Shown: positions 16,578 through 24,418 of the stretch, piece after piece
How positions within the stretch are numbered: position 1 is the first letter of the stretch
Layout: every line of letters begins with the position of its first letter
From: Sphingobacteriaceae bacterium
GTDB lineage: Bacteria > Bacteroidota > Bacteroidia > Sphingobacteriales > Sphingobacteriaceae
Direction of reading: 5' to 3'
NCBI GenBank assembly: GCA_903642215.1
Contig: CAHJWG010000004.1
Location: 124,001-188,000 of the forward strand
DNA: 64,000 bases
Position numbers and translations under genes: made by a program
Notes under the pieces: generated by a model
Database searches by the model: none
Told to the model about the DNA's origin: nothing
Seen by the model: only the letters and a program-made list of their open reading frames with translations

Positions 16578-17207
16578 TTAAGGAATGTTCAAATATTTAT
16601 GCGTTTGCAGCGAAACTTCCCATTTCGGGTTTTGCATCACATAATCTACAATCATCGGCGTAACCAAAGCGGCTTTAGACCATTCCGGTTGTAGGTATAG
16701 TTTGCAGTTTGGTGAAACCAATGCAGCATGTTCTTCCGCCCATTTAAAATCCGACTGGTTAAAAACGATCACTTTTAATTCATCAGCGGCAGCTAAAACA
16801 GAAGGTGTTGGCGGTTTAAATTTTTTGGGAGAAAGGCAAATCCAATCCCAAAAACCGGAAATCGGATACGCACCGGAAGTTTCGATAAAAGTTTTGATGC
16901 CCTGGTTTTTCAGTTCAGCAGTAAGATAATCCAGATTGTAAATCAACGGTTCGCCGCCGGTAATCACTACTGCTTTTGCCGGATATTTTTGGGCATTGGC
17001 AACAATCGTATCCGCAGCAGTTAAAGGATGCTGCCCGGCGTCCCAGCTTTCTTTCACATCGCACCAGGGGCAACCCACATCGCATCCGCCCAAACGGATA
17101 AAATATGCCGCTTTGCCGGTGTTAAATCCTTCTCCCTGGATGGTATAAAATTCTTCCATTAAAGGAAGCATCGTGCCGTTTGCCGGTGTGGTTGCTGCTA
17201 TTTTCAA
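16578..17207 (-). CDS. queE: 7-carboxy-7-deazaguanine synthase
   Basis: A radical SAM enzyme of the queuosine pathway that converts CPH4 to 7-carboxy-7-deazaguanine. The sequence has EFYTIQGEGFNTGKAAYFIRLGGCD and the cluster-binding CDVGCPWC (C-x3-C-x2-C), then VITGGEPLIYN and TFIETSGAYPI. The frame opens at TTG 17207 (209 residues); ATG 17171 would give a shorter 197-residue protein beginning MLPLMEEF. A -7 box at 17212-17219 lies only 4 bases before the TTG, so either the TTG form is nearly leaderless or the ATG is used. Homologues usually have a few residues before PLMEEF, so the longer form is reported. Confidence 0.92.
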   Translation of the reverse strand: MKIAATTPANGTMLPLMEEFYTIQGEGFNTGKAAYFIRLGGCDVGCPWCDVKESWDAGQHPLTAADTIVANAQKYPAKAVVITGGEPLIYNLDYLTAELKNQGIKTFIETSGAYPISGFWDWICLSPKKFKPPTPSVLAAADELKVIVFNQSDFKWAEEHAALVSPNCKLYLQPEWSKAALVTPMIVDYVMQNPKWEVSLQTHKYLNIP

Positions 17208-17211
17208 GCTG

Positions 17212-17219
17212 CAAATATA
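17212..17219 (-). promoter_or_regulatory. -7 box TATATTTG for queE
   Basis: On the minus strand TATATTTG is an exact TAnnTTTG match. It ends 4 bases before TTG 17207 and 40 bases before ATG 17171, so its position bears on the start choice. Confidence 0.5.
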
Positions 17220-17317
17220 AACATTCCGGCTGCATCAGTTTTTCGGCTTTAAATTTCATGACATTCAGTTTAATAAATGCCGTTCAAATTTGTATCATTA
17301 CTTTTAAATCAAAACGC

Positions 17318-18085
17318 ATGAAGAAACTTTACCTTTTTGTACCAATGCTTCTTTTATCGGTACTTTCTTCGTGTGTAAATGTGGAAGAACATTACGTTTT
17401 TCAAAAAGATGGTGCCTGCAAAATTGATTACCGTTTTAACTTGGGCAAGGCGGTTTCGGTACTTTCTAACTTGCTGCCGGATTCTGTAAAGCAAACGCCT
17501 TCCTATCTTTTGCAAAAAGATACGGCTATTAATTTTTTTAGTGATTTAACCGAAGCCGAACGTAAAAAGCTGAGCAATGATCAGGTTGATTTGGCGCGGG
17601 CAACTTTGCTTCACCTGAAAATGAACCTGAAAAATAACCAGATGCTGGCCAGCGTAGAGTATGAAGCTAAAAGTGCGAAAGAGGTAAAATATTTTTTAAC
17701 ACATATTTCTAAAATTGCACAACAACAAAAAGTCGGTCAGTTAATTAGTGATCCGCAAGTGATGCAAGCCGGGGCAAGCAGCGGCGGCATGGGCATTAAC
17801 GAGGATTATTTTAATTATGATATCAGCACCAAAAAGTTTTCGCGGCAGGTAGATACGGTAAAGTTTCGACAATATTTCCGGCAGAATGAGGCGATGTACA
17901 GCATGGCCAAAGCAGCTTTAATTGAGATGCCTTACAGCGTGCTGATGCGTTTTCCGCGGGCAATTAAAAAAACGGGAAATGTGCGGGCGAAGCTTTCTGC
18001 GGATAAAAAAACTTTGACTTTAAACAGCACGCTGGAGGAGATTGTAAAAATGCCGAAGCTGATGAATTTGAAAGTTGAGTATTAA
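17318..18085 (+). CDS. Hypothetical lipoprotein
   Basis: A 255-residue protein starting MKKLYLFVPMLLLSVLSSCVNVEE. The Leu-rich segment ending LSSC is a lipobox, so Cys19 is the probable lipidation site. The mature part has no domain I recognise; it is mixed alpha/beta with a low-complexity GASSGGMG stretch in the middle. The frame is open upstream to 17180, but that extension is unconvincing and overlaps queE. The signal peptide is encoded by a dispersed motif copy (17343-17360, giving MLLLS). It stands alone, divergent from queE, and is followed by a long repeat-rich spacer. Confidence 0.75.
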   Translation: MKKLYLFVPMLLLSVLSSCVNVEEHYVFQKDGACKIDYRFNLGKAVSVLSNLLPDSVKQTPSYLLQKDTAINFFSDLTEAERKKLSNDQVDLARATLLHLKMNLKNNQMLASVEYEAKSAKEVKYFLTHISKIAQQQKVGQLISDPQVMQAGASSGGMGINEDYFNYDISTKKFSRQVDTVKFRQYFRQNEAMYSMAKAALIEMPYSVLMRFPRAIKKTGNVRAKLSADKKTLTLNSTLEEIVKMPKLMNLKVEY

Positions 18086-18144
18086 TGTTTTTTTATTTAT
18101 GATTAGAAAAGGTTGAATAAAGTAGATTCAATTTACCTGATTTA

Positions 18145-18162
18145 TGATGCTTCTTTTATTAG
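18145..18162 (-). repeat. Dispersed motif copy in spacer
   Basis: On the minus strand this is CTAATAAAAGAAGCATCA, full core consensus, about 60 bases after the lipoprotein gene. Confidence 0.7.
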
Positions 18163-18221
18163 TATAAAATTGTTTTTAAGCGAGCTTGCAACCCTTTCTT
18201 ATCGTTCTTTTTGCCTGAACA

Positions 18222-18606
18222 AAAAGAACCAAAAATTTAAGACAAACCTGATCCCTCCGGGCGTTTTGTCTTCCCTGCGCTCCTGGGTGGCTACCTTGCA
18301 ACTGGCTCTGCAAACAGCTTATAAAAATTGGTTGGTAAAAGAAGTATCGTTGGTTTTGTCATACAGAACTTGTTTCGGCATCCCACAAGCAAATCTGCTA
18401 CTTTTCATGAGGGATCCTGAAACAAGTTCAGGATGACGAGATGGAAACTACAACGATATAATTACGTAAAAAATAGGTGATAAAAAAGCATTTTGCTTAA
18501 ACAAGTAACCGCCATACAGAGCAACTTGCAAAGTAACCATTTAGGCGCGCAGGCATGAAGACCGCCCGGCTGAGGGATTCGGGATTCTTGAACTTTTGGT
18601 TCTTTT
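18222..18606. repeat. 385-bp palindromic element with about 90-base arms
   Basis: The left arm (18222-18310) and right arm (18517-18606) align in inverted orientation along almost their full length, sharing for example AAAAGAACCAAAA, the GGGCG...GTCTTC block and TTGCAA...GCTCTG. Between them is a second inverted repeat (18358-18384 with 18411-18437, containing GAACTTGTTTC / GAAACAAGTTC) and a dispersed motif copy (18331-18349). There is no transposase and no credible ORF. It looks like a MITE- or REP-type element. Confidence 0.65.
18331..18349 (+). repeat. Dispersed motif copy inside the palindromic element
   Basis: GTTGGTAAAAGAAGTATCG, full consensus, lies between the two arms of the 385-bp element. 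Confidence 0.7.
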
Positions 18607-18666
18607 GTTTCAAGACAAAAGAACATTAAATCAAGTAACCGCAGGTTTGCTTAGCTCAAACAAACA

Positions 18667-18683
18667 ATGCTTCTTTTACCACC
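18667..18683 (-). repeat. Dispersed motif copy at the folD 3' side
   Basis: On the minus strand this reads GGTGGTAAAAGAAGCAT, just before the folD stop codon. Confidence 0.7.
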
Positions 18684-18688
18684 TAATT

Positions 18689-19570
18689 TTAAGGATAAAT
18701 TTCTTTTCGTGCCGAAGCTAACGTGTTTTTCAATAACCCGATGATCGTCATCAAACCAACGCCACCCGGAACCGGCGTAATCCAGGAAGCTTTTGGTGCC
18801 ACGTTTTCAAAATCCACATCGCCGAAAAGTTTATAGCCGGATTTGGTTTGGGTTGAAGTTTCCCGGTTCATGCCAACATCAATTACGATTACGCCGTTTT
18901 TCACCATATCCGCCGTAATAAAATTCTTTTTACCAATCGCAACGATCAGCAAATCAGCTTCTAAAGTATATTTTTTAATATCCGGCGTGCGGCTGTGGCA
19001 AACGGTAACGGTACAATTTCCGAGATGTGCATTTCTCGACATTAAAACACTCATCGGCGAACCAACAATCGTACTCCGGCCAACCACAACGCAGTGCATT
19101 CCGGCAGTTTCGATGCCGTATTCTTTCAATAAAAGCGTAATACCATAAGGCGTTGCCGGAATAAAAGAAGGTAGGTTACGCAACATCCGGCCCAGATTTA
19201 CCGGATGAAAACCATCCACATCTTTGCGGTAATCAATCAGTTCCGTTACTTTTTCCGGGTTGATATGTTTCGGTAGAGGAAGCTGTACGATAATACCGTC
19301 GATGCCATCATCTGCATTTAATTCGGCCACTTTTTCCAGCAGTTCTGCTTCGCTTACGTTATCCTCATACCGAACTAAAGAAGATTGAAAACCAACCTTT
19401 TCGCAGTTACGCATCTTGCTGGCTACGTAGGTTTCGCTGCCGCCGTCATGGCCAACCAAAACCGCCACCAAATGTGGTTTTCTGCCGATTTGAGTTAAAA
19501 CCTCGGCAGCTTCCTGCGCAATTTCTACTTTAAGTTTTTCGGAGATGTATTTGCCGTCGAGGATTTGCAT
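18689..19570 (-). CDS. folD: Methylenetetrahydrofolate dehydrogenase/cyclohydrolase
   Basis: A bifunctional cytoplasmic enzyme interconverting 5,10-methylene-THF, methenyl-THF and 10-formyl-THF. The 293-residue protein starts MQILDGKYISEKLKVEIAQE. It shows the catalytic YVASKMRNCEKVG region (Tyr and Lys), IVQLPLPKHI, the NADP-binding GRSTIVGSPMSVL, and PVPGGVGLMTI near the C-terminus. ATG 19570 is 15 bases downstream of the preceding minus-strand gene. A second, broken copy of its first dozen codons lies at about 20500-20537, on the far side of that gene. Confidence 0.96.
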   Translation of the reverse strand: MQILDGKYISEKLKVEIAQEAAEVLTQIGRKPHLVAVLVGHDGGSETYVASKMRNCEKVGFQSSLVRYEDNVSEAELLEKVAELNADDGIDGIIVQLPLPKHINPEKVTELIDYRKDVDGFHPVNLGRMLRNLPSFIPATPYGITLLLKEYGIETAGMHCVVVGRSTIVGSPMSVLMSRNAHLGNCTVTVCHSRTPDIKKYTLEADLLIVAIGKKNFITADMVKNGVIVIDVGMNRETSTQTKSGYKLFGDVDFENVAPKASWITPVPGGVGLMTIIGLLKNTLASARKEIYP

Positions 19571-19585
19571 ATAAAATTTTGGAAG

Positions 19586-20413
19586 CTATTTACAAGTCAT
19601 CAATTTAAAATTGCCAAAAAGTATTTTAGCACCGTTTTTGTAACTGAGCGGTGCACTGATATAAAAGTATTTTAAGCGGTTTGCGGTAAACATTTTGGTA
19701 TCGCTGATTTTGGTTTTATCCAGGTAAACCTGCTCGTTTTCCCCATTAACAGCGATAGAAACGTGCATAATCTGATTGGCAAAACCTTGCAAATCAATAT
19801 CATCATTAGCATGGTAGTATTTTGTATCGCTGCTGGCCTCAATTGTACCATGGCTGTTGTAGTAAGTAATACTGATGTGATTAATCGCGCCGTCATTATA
19901 AGCATCTTGCATATAGCTTCTCACGCTGTTATCTTTTGCAAAGCCAAAACCTAACGGACTTAAATCATCAATTTTATCTGCAACGGCAACAATATCAAAT
20001 TCAATCGTAAATTTTGTGGGATAATTCATCAGTTTGGTTAGTTTATAGGAAGCAAAACTTTGCAACTGCAGCCATTTCCCGGTAAGGTCAGCAGATTTTA
20101 CCACTTCGCCGGAGCCATTTGTTTTCCATTCGGCAGGCATTTTGCCAATCGGGCTTGCCGAAAAATTATCGGTAAAAACAGTAGAATCGCAAGCTGCAAA
20201 ATCAAATGAAGAACTGATGCTGATCTTTTTTCCGCTCGATGTACCGTTTGCCGTAGGATTAGTGGTAGTTTTTTTGTCCATCATCTGTGCTGCTTTGTCG
20301 CTGGCCTTTTGTTTAGCTTTTTGGATGAGGCTGCCAAACTGCGCATCAGCATTGGAAATTAAAAAAGAGATAGAAAAAAATGTTAAAATTGAGGCTAAAA
20401 TTATCTTTTTCAT
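19586..20413 (-). CDS. Secreted LamG/concanavalin-like protein
   Basis: A 275-residue protein with a clear signal peptide (MKKIILASILTFFSISFLISNADAQ). An Ala/Lys-rich helical stretch follows, then a beta-rich domain with TVFTDNFSASPIGKMPAEWK and TNGSGEVV, ending FGNFKLMTCK. That domain resembles the LamG-like half of Bacteroidota proteins that normally continue into an OmpA domain; here nothing follows. I recall this similarity from the family rather than from a search. The gene lies between folD and a duplicated fragment of the folD start, suggesting that it was inserted there. Confidence 0.7.
   Translation of the reverse strand: MKKIILASILTFFSISFLISNADAQFGSLIQKAKQKASDKAAQMMDKKTTTNPTANGTSSGKKISISSSFDFAACDSTVFTDNFSASPIGKMPAEWKTNGSGEVVKSADLTGKWLQLQSFASYKLTKLMNYPTKFTIEFDIVAVADKIDDLSPLGFGFAKDNSVRSYMQDAYNDGAINHISITYYNSHGTIEASSDTKYYHANDDIDLQGFANQIMHVSIAVNGENEQVYLDKTKISDTKMFTANRLKYFYISAPLSYKNGAKILFGNFKLMTCK
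20170..20187 (+). repeat. Dispersed motif copy, AC variant, inside a gene
   Basis: TCGGTAAAAACAGTAGAA differs from consensus at the last core base. It lies on the strand opposite the coding sense of the LamG-like gene. Confidence 0.5.
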
Positions 20414-20499
20414 AGGTTGATGATTGAGATATAAATTAAAGTAAAAACTAATCTAATTTCAAAATGGATTACCAAGTTTTATCCTTCAGCACTCAGATT

Positions 20500-20537
20500 T
20501 CTATTTGAGATATGTATTTGCCGTTGAGGAATTGCAT
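20500..20537 (-). pseudogene. Duplicated 5' fragment of folD
   Basis: On the minus strand, from ATG 20537, the sequence translates MQFLNGKYISQI and then stops; FolD begins MQILDGKYISEK. About 29 of the first 33 bases agree by eye. The similarity does not extend upstream of the ATG. This fragment and the intact folD start flank the 19586-20413 gene as direct repeats about 960 bases apart. Confidence 0.6.
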
Positions 20538-20552
20538 TGCTAAATAGTATTG

Positions 20553-20655
20553 AGTAGTAAGTATCAACAAAAATCTTATTATCCATACTTCTTTTATCAC
20601 TATAATTCCTTAAACGAGTATTCGTCTTCATACTTGAGACTAAATACTTGCTACT
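20553..20655. repeat. Inverted repeat around a motif copy, downstream of lepA
   Basis: AGTAGTAAGTAT (20553-20564) and ATACTTGCTACT (20644-20655) are inverted partners. Between them on the minus strand is a full motif copy (20583-20600, GTGATAAAAGAAGTATGG). The wording is close to the AAGTATTTAGTA units at 14.5 kb. The element touches the lepA stop codon. Confidence 0.55.
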
Positions 20656-20656
20656 G

Positions 20657-22444
20657 CTAATCTAATTTCAAAACCGCCATAAATGCCGATTGCGGAATTT
20701 CTACATTACCAACCTGGCGCATCCGTTTTTTACCTTTTTTCTGTTTTTCCAGCAGTTTGCGTTTACGGGAGATATCACCGCCGTAGCATTTAGCCGTTAC
20801 ATCTTTGCGTAACGCTTTTACGGTTTCGCGGGCAATAATTTTGGCACCGATAGAAGCCTGAACAATGATTTCAAACTGCTGCCGCGGAATTAGTTCTTTC
20901 AGTTTTTCACAAATTTTCTTGCCAAAATCATAAGAATTGCTGCGGTGAATCAGGGAAGATAAAGCATCAACCGGCTCGCCGTTTAAGCGGATATCCAAAC
21001 GCACTAAATCTGATTGCCGGTAACCGATCTGCGTATAATCGAACGAAGCGTAACCTTTGGAAATCGTTTTCAGTTTATCGTAAAAGTCAAATACGATTTC
21101 GCCCATCGGCAACTCAAAAATAAGTTCCACACGGTCAGCAGTGAGATAAGATTGATTGACGATCGTGCCGCGTTTTTGGATACAAAGCGACATTACCGGG
21201 CCAACAAATTCTGATTTCGTAATGATATTGGCCTTGATATAAGGTTCTTCCACAAAATCCAGCTTACTCGGATCAGGCAAATCGGAAGGATTATGCACTT
21301 GCAATTCATCACCTTTTGTGGTGAAAGCTAAGTAAGAAACGTTGGGAACGGTGGTAATAACCGTCATATCAAACTCGCGCTCCAACCGTTCCTGGATGAT
21401 TTCCATATGCAGCATTCCGAGAAAACCGCAACGGAAACCAAAACCCAAAGCCGCAGAAGATTCCGGTTCAAAAACCAGTGAAGCATCATTTAACTGCAGC
21501 TTGGCCATGCTTTCGCGCAACTCTTCGTATTCATCGGTATCAACCGGATAAATCCCGGCAAAAACCATCGGCTTTACTTCTTCAAAACCTTGTATACCCT
21601 GGGTAGCCGGGCGTTCAATCAGCGTAATCGTATCACCAACTTTAACTTCGCGTGCTTCTTTTATGCCCGAAATAATGTAACCAACATCACCGGTTTTAAT
21701 TACGTCTTTAGGCAGTTGTGTCAGCTTCAAAGTTCCTACTTCATCGGCAATATATTCTTTGCCGGTAGCCATAAATTTCACTTTGGTATTTTTGCGGATT
21801 TCGCCGTTAACCACTTTATAATAAGCAATAATCCCACGAAAAGAATTAAAAACCGAATCAAAAATCAATGCTTGCAAAGGCGCGGCCGGATCGCCAACCG
21901 GAGCCGGAACACGGTCGATAATTGCCTTTAAAATTTCCAGCACACCTAAACCGGTTTTGCCCGAAGCCGCTAAAATATCTTCGCGTTTGCAGCCAATCAA
22001 ATCCACAATCTGGTCTTTTACTTCTTCCGGCATCGCGCCCGGCAAATCCATTTTATTTAAAACAGGAATGATTTCCAGATCATTCTCCAACGCTAAATAC
22101 AAGTTAGAAATGGTTTGCGCCTGGATGCCTTGCGATGCATCCACAATCAGCAGCGCACCTTCGCAGGCTGCAATGGAACGGGAAACTTCGTACGAAAAAT
22201 CAACGTGTCCGGGCGTATCAATCAGGTTCAAAACATAAGGCTGGCCATCCAAAATATAATCCATCTGGATGGCATGGCTTTTTATAGTGATGCCGCGCTC
22301 ACGTTCCAAATCCATATCATCCAGCAATTGGGCTTGTGATTCGCGTTTGGTAACCGTGTTAGTATATTCGAGTAAGCGATCGGCAAGGGTACTTTTACCA
22401 TGATCGATGTGTGCAATAATGCAGAAATTGCGGATGTGCTTCAT
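20657..22444 (-). CDS. lepA: Elongation factor 4 (back-translocating GTPase)
   Basis: A ribosome-associated GTPase, 595 residues, the usual length. G1 is [15 protein letters not shown], switch and G2 region [11 protein letters not shown]3 DTPGHVDF, and G4 NKMDLP. The C-terminus has the LepA-specific [28 protein letters not shown] block that distinguishes it from EF-G. ATG 22444 is directly preceded by a TATTTTTG -7 box with only 8 bases between. It stands alone on its strand. Confidence 0.97.
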   Translation of the reverse strand: MKHIRNFCIIAHIDHGKSTLADRLLEYTNTVTKRESQAQLLDDMDLERERGITIKSHAIQMDYILDGQPYVLNLIDTPGHVDFSYEVSRSIAACEGALLIVDASQGIQAQTISNLYLALENDLEIIPVLNKMDLPGAMPEEVKDQIVDLIGCKREDILAASGKTGLGVLEILKAIIDRVPAPVGDPAAPLQALIFDSVFNSFRGIIAYYKVVNGEIRKNTKVKFMATGKEYIADEVGTLKLTQLPKDVIKTGDVGYIISGIKEAREVKVGDTITLIERPATQGIQGFEEVKPMVFAGIYPVDTDEYEELRESMAKLQLNDASLVFEPESSAALGFGFRCGFLGMLHMEIIQERLEREFDMTVITTVPNVSYLAFTTKGDELQVHNPSDLPDPSKLDFVEEPYIKANIITKSEFVGPVMSLCIQKRGTIVNQSYLTADRVELIFELPMGEIVFDFYDKLKTISKGYASFDYTQIGYRQSDLVRLDIRLNGEPVDALSSLIHRSNSYDFGKKICEKLKELIPRQQFEIIVQASIGAKIIARETVKALRKDVTAKCYGGDISRKRKLLEKQKKGKKRMRQVGNVEIPQSAFMAVLKLD

Positions 22445-22452
22445 TTATCCCG

Positions 22453-22460
22453 CAAAAATA
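22453..22460 (-). promoter_or_regulatory. -7 box TATTTTTG for lepA
   Basis: An exact TAnnTTTG match on the minus strand, 8 bases before the lepA ATG. It implies a transcript with almost no leader. Confidence 0.5.
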
Positions 22461-22520
22461 GGGTTTTGGAAGGATAGTTTTTAGCCTAAAATTTGAGGCG
22501 GAAAAGAGGAAGAATTTATG

Positions 22521-22537
22521 GTGGTAAAAGAAGTATG
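22521..22537 (+). repeat. Dispersed motif copy between lepA and the AAA gene
   Basis: GTGGTAAAAGAAGTATG, full core consensus, in the divergent lepA-AAA ATPase spacer. Confidence 0.75.
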
Positions 22538-22567
22538 GGCAGTAGTAGTGATTATAAAGCTTAATTG

Positions 22568-22575
22568 TATTTTTG
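22568..22575 (+). promoter_or_regulatory. -7 box TATTTTTG for the AAA ATPase gene
   Basis: An exact TAnnTTTG match 6 bases before ATG 22582, so the two-gene transcript would start at or very near the start codon. Confidence 0.5.
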
Positions 22576-22581
22576 ATTATT

Positions 22582-23784
22582 ATGAGTGAAGCTGAAAAAG
22601 CAAATCAGAAATCAAATGTTTTTTTAAAACAGGTTAGGTTGAAAAACTATAAATCTATTATTGATGCCGAAATAGATTTTAAACCTGGGTTGAATATTAT
22701 TATTGGCAACAATGGTTCTGGGAAGACTAATATGTTAAAATGTCTAAATAATGTTTTAGAACATAATTATAATGAACAGCCAGATACAGAATCAATGATA
22801 ACTATTTTTAATAAAAACGGAGATGTTCAACTTAATGCATATGTAGAAAATACACCTTTATTATTAAGCGACTATCATAAGATAAATTCCAAATTTAATT
22901 TCACTATAATTCATGATCAAAAATATATTCAGCTAAACGATATAGACGAATTAAAATCACAATTATTAGATTTTGATTCTTATTGGAATATTAGAATCGT
23001 AGATTATACCAATCCTTATCTTGATTCCTTTTTTATTGAAAAACCGATGACATTAATATTGGTGCAAAACGGAAAAAGGTCTAGAGAAGTTTTTTCAAAA
23101 GGATATGTCAATACACGTTTTATGTTCATGTTTTTATTCCGTTTGTATCATCATTTACCAATTGAAAAAGGGAATGTTGAAAGAAGTTTAGTAGAAATTG
23201 AACAAGATATTATTAATTATTTAAATTATACATTTATAGAATTGAATGAAAATTTGAAAGTGCATACGCCTATTTCAGAAGTAAGAATTAATGAAGATTT
23301 TATTTTAGTAGAAGAACTAAACGGTAAATTAAGTATCACTAATTTTTATTTAGAGTTTAAAGTTAACGATAAATGGTTACCTTTTAAATTTCTATCAGAT
23401 GGTACAAAACGCTTGTTTTATATAATCTCAGAGTTCACAAATTTATTTAGCAAGGCAATGTCGGTAAACGAAGATAGTTTTGAGATTGCGCTTCTCGAAG
23501 AACCCGAACTTGGTATTCATCCGCATCAACTACACAAACTAATGCTTTTCATCAAAGAGCAATCCAAAGAAAAGCAGATCATTTTAACTACACATTCGCC
23601 GCAGGTTTTAAATATTTTGGATGCTGATGAATTGGATCGGATTATCATTTGTAATTACGATAAGGAAAAAGGAACACAATTAAGGCATTTGACTGAGAAA
23701 GAAACGCACAAAGCTAAACTATACATGCAGGAAGATTTTTTAAGTGATTATTGGATATATTCTGATTTAGAGCCAATTAATTAA
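22582..23784 (+). CDS. AAA family ATPase (OLD/AAA_15-21 type), candidate defence protein
   Basis: A 400-residue SMC/ABC-like ATPase. The N-terminus reads VRLKNYKSIIDAEIDFKPGL followed by Walker A IIGNNGSGKTNMLK. Late in the protein are a signature-like FLSDGTKRLFYI, Walker B FEIALLEEPELGIHPH and the H-loop QIILTTHSPQVLNIL. This is the layout of overcoming-lysogenization-defect-type and AriA-like ATPases. It has no TOPRIM domain of its own. The next gene begins one base after its stop and encodes a DUF4276-like protein. The pair is markedly more AT-rich than the neighbours, suggesting transfer. ATG 22582 is chosen over TTG 22573. Confidence 0.85.
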   Translation: MSEAEKANQKSNVFLKQVRLKNYKSIIDAEIDFKPGLNIIIGNNGSGKTNMLKCLNNVLEHNYNEQPDTESMITIFNKNGDVQLNAYVENTPLLLSDYHKINSKFNFTIIHDQKYIQLNDIDELKSQLLDFDSYWNIRIVDYTNPYLDSFFIEKPMTLILVQNGKRSREVFSKGYVNTRFMFMFLFRLYHHLPIEKGNVERSLVEIEQDIINYLNYTFIELNENLKVHTPISEVRINEDFILVEELNGKLSITNFYLEFKVNDKWLPFKFLSDGTKRLFYIISEFTNLFSKAMSVNEDSFEIALLEEPELGIHPHQLHKLMLFIKEQSKEKQIILTTHSPQVLNILDADELDRIIICNYDKEKGTQLRHLTEKETHKAKLYMQEDFLSDYWIYSDLEPIN

Positions 23785-23785
23785 T

Positions 23786-24358
23786 ATGATAGTTGGGTTG
23801 GTTGGAGAAGCTCCAAATGATACACAGTCATTCAAAAACTTACTTGAAAAATTTTATAAGAATATAAGTTTTGAACAGCTATTAAATGATGTACATGGAA
23901 GTCAGATTGATAGTCAGAAGACTAAACGTTTTTTACGTAACGAATATGAGTTAAAAAAGCCAGAAATTGTTATTTTCATTCGCGATCTTGATGCTTTAGA
24001 AAATGATGTTGTTCAGTTAGAAATCAGAAAACAATATTTTCGAGATTTTAATACTGTTGTAAATAAAAAGGGTATTTACTTGTTGAACGTTTTTGAAATT
24101 GAAGCTTTGTTAATAGCTGACATAGATTGCTTCAACAGAGTTTATAATGTTAACTTATTGAAAGTTCCTGATCCAACGAAAATTAAAGAGCCAAAAGAGT
24201 TTTTGACATTGGCTACCAAAAAGACGGTTGCATCTTATAATGAATCGCATAATCCAAGTTTATTTAATGAGTTAAACTTTAATACGTTGATGGATAATTG
24301 CAAATACTTCTCAGACTTCATTTATAGATTTAATGGTTTTATAGAAAAAATAAGATAA
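23786..24358 (+). CDS. DUF4276/TOPRIM-like protein partnered with the AAA ATPase
   Basis: A 190-residue protein starting MIVGLVGEAPNDTQSFKNLL. Three acidic motifs fit a TOPRIM-like arrangement: GEAPND near the N-terminus, IFIRDLDALEND in the middle, and VFEIEALLIADID, resembling the HEFEALLFAD signature of DUF4276. In related two-gene systems the ATPase controls a TOPRIM nuclease. The nuclease role here is inference. It shares AT-rich composition with its partner and starts one base after it, so translation is probably coupled. The pair is inserted between lepA and a Pif1-like helicase. Confidence 0.65.
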   Translation: MIVGLVGEAPNDTQSFKNLLEKFYKNISFEQLLNDVHGSQIDSQKTKRFLRNEYELKKPEIVIFIRDLDALENDVVQLEIRKQYFRDFNTVVNKKGIYLLNVFEIEALLIADIDCFNRVYNVNLLKVPDPTKIKEPKEFLTLATKKTVASYNESHNPSLFNELNFNTLMDNCKYFSDFIYRFNGFIEKIR

Positions 24359-24418
24359 TTTCTCCAAACGATAAAAAATTATCTTTCAAATCATTGCTAA
24401 AATTCTTATCATTGTTGT

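Noticed and set aside
18113..18436. 107-residue ORF in the long spacer
   Set aside because: It starts near and runs into the 385-bp inverted-repeat element; it has no domain and no promoter, and the repeat explains its sequence.
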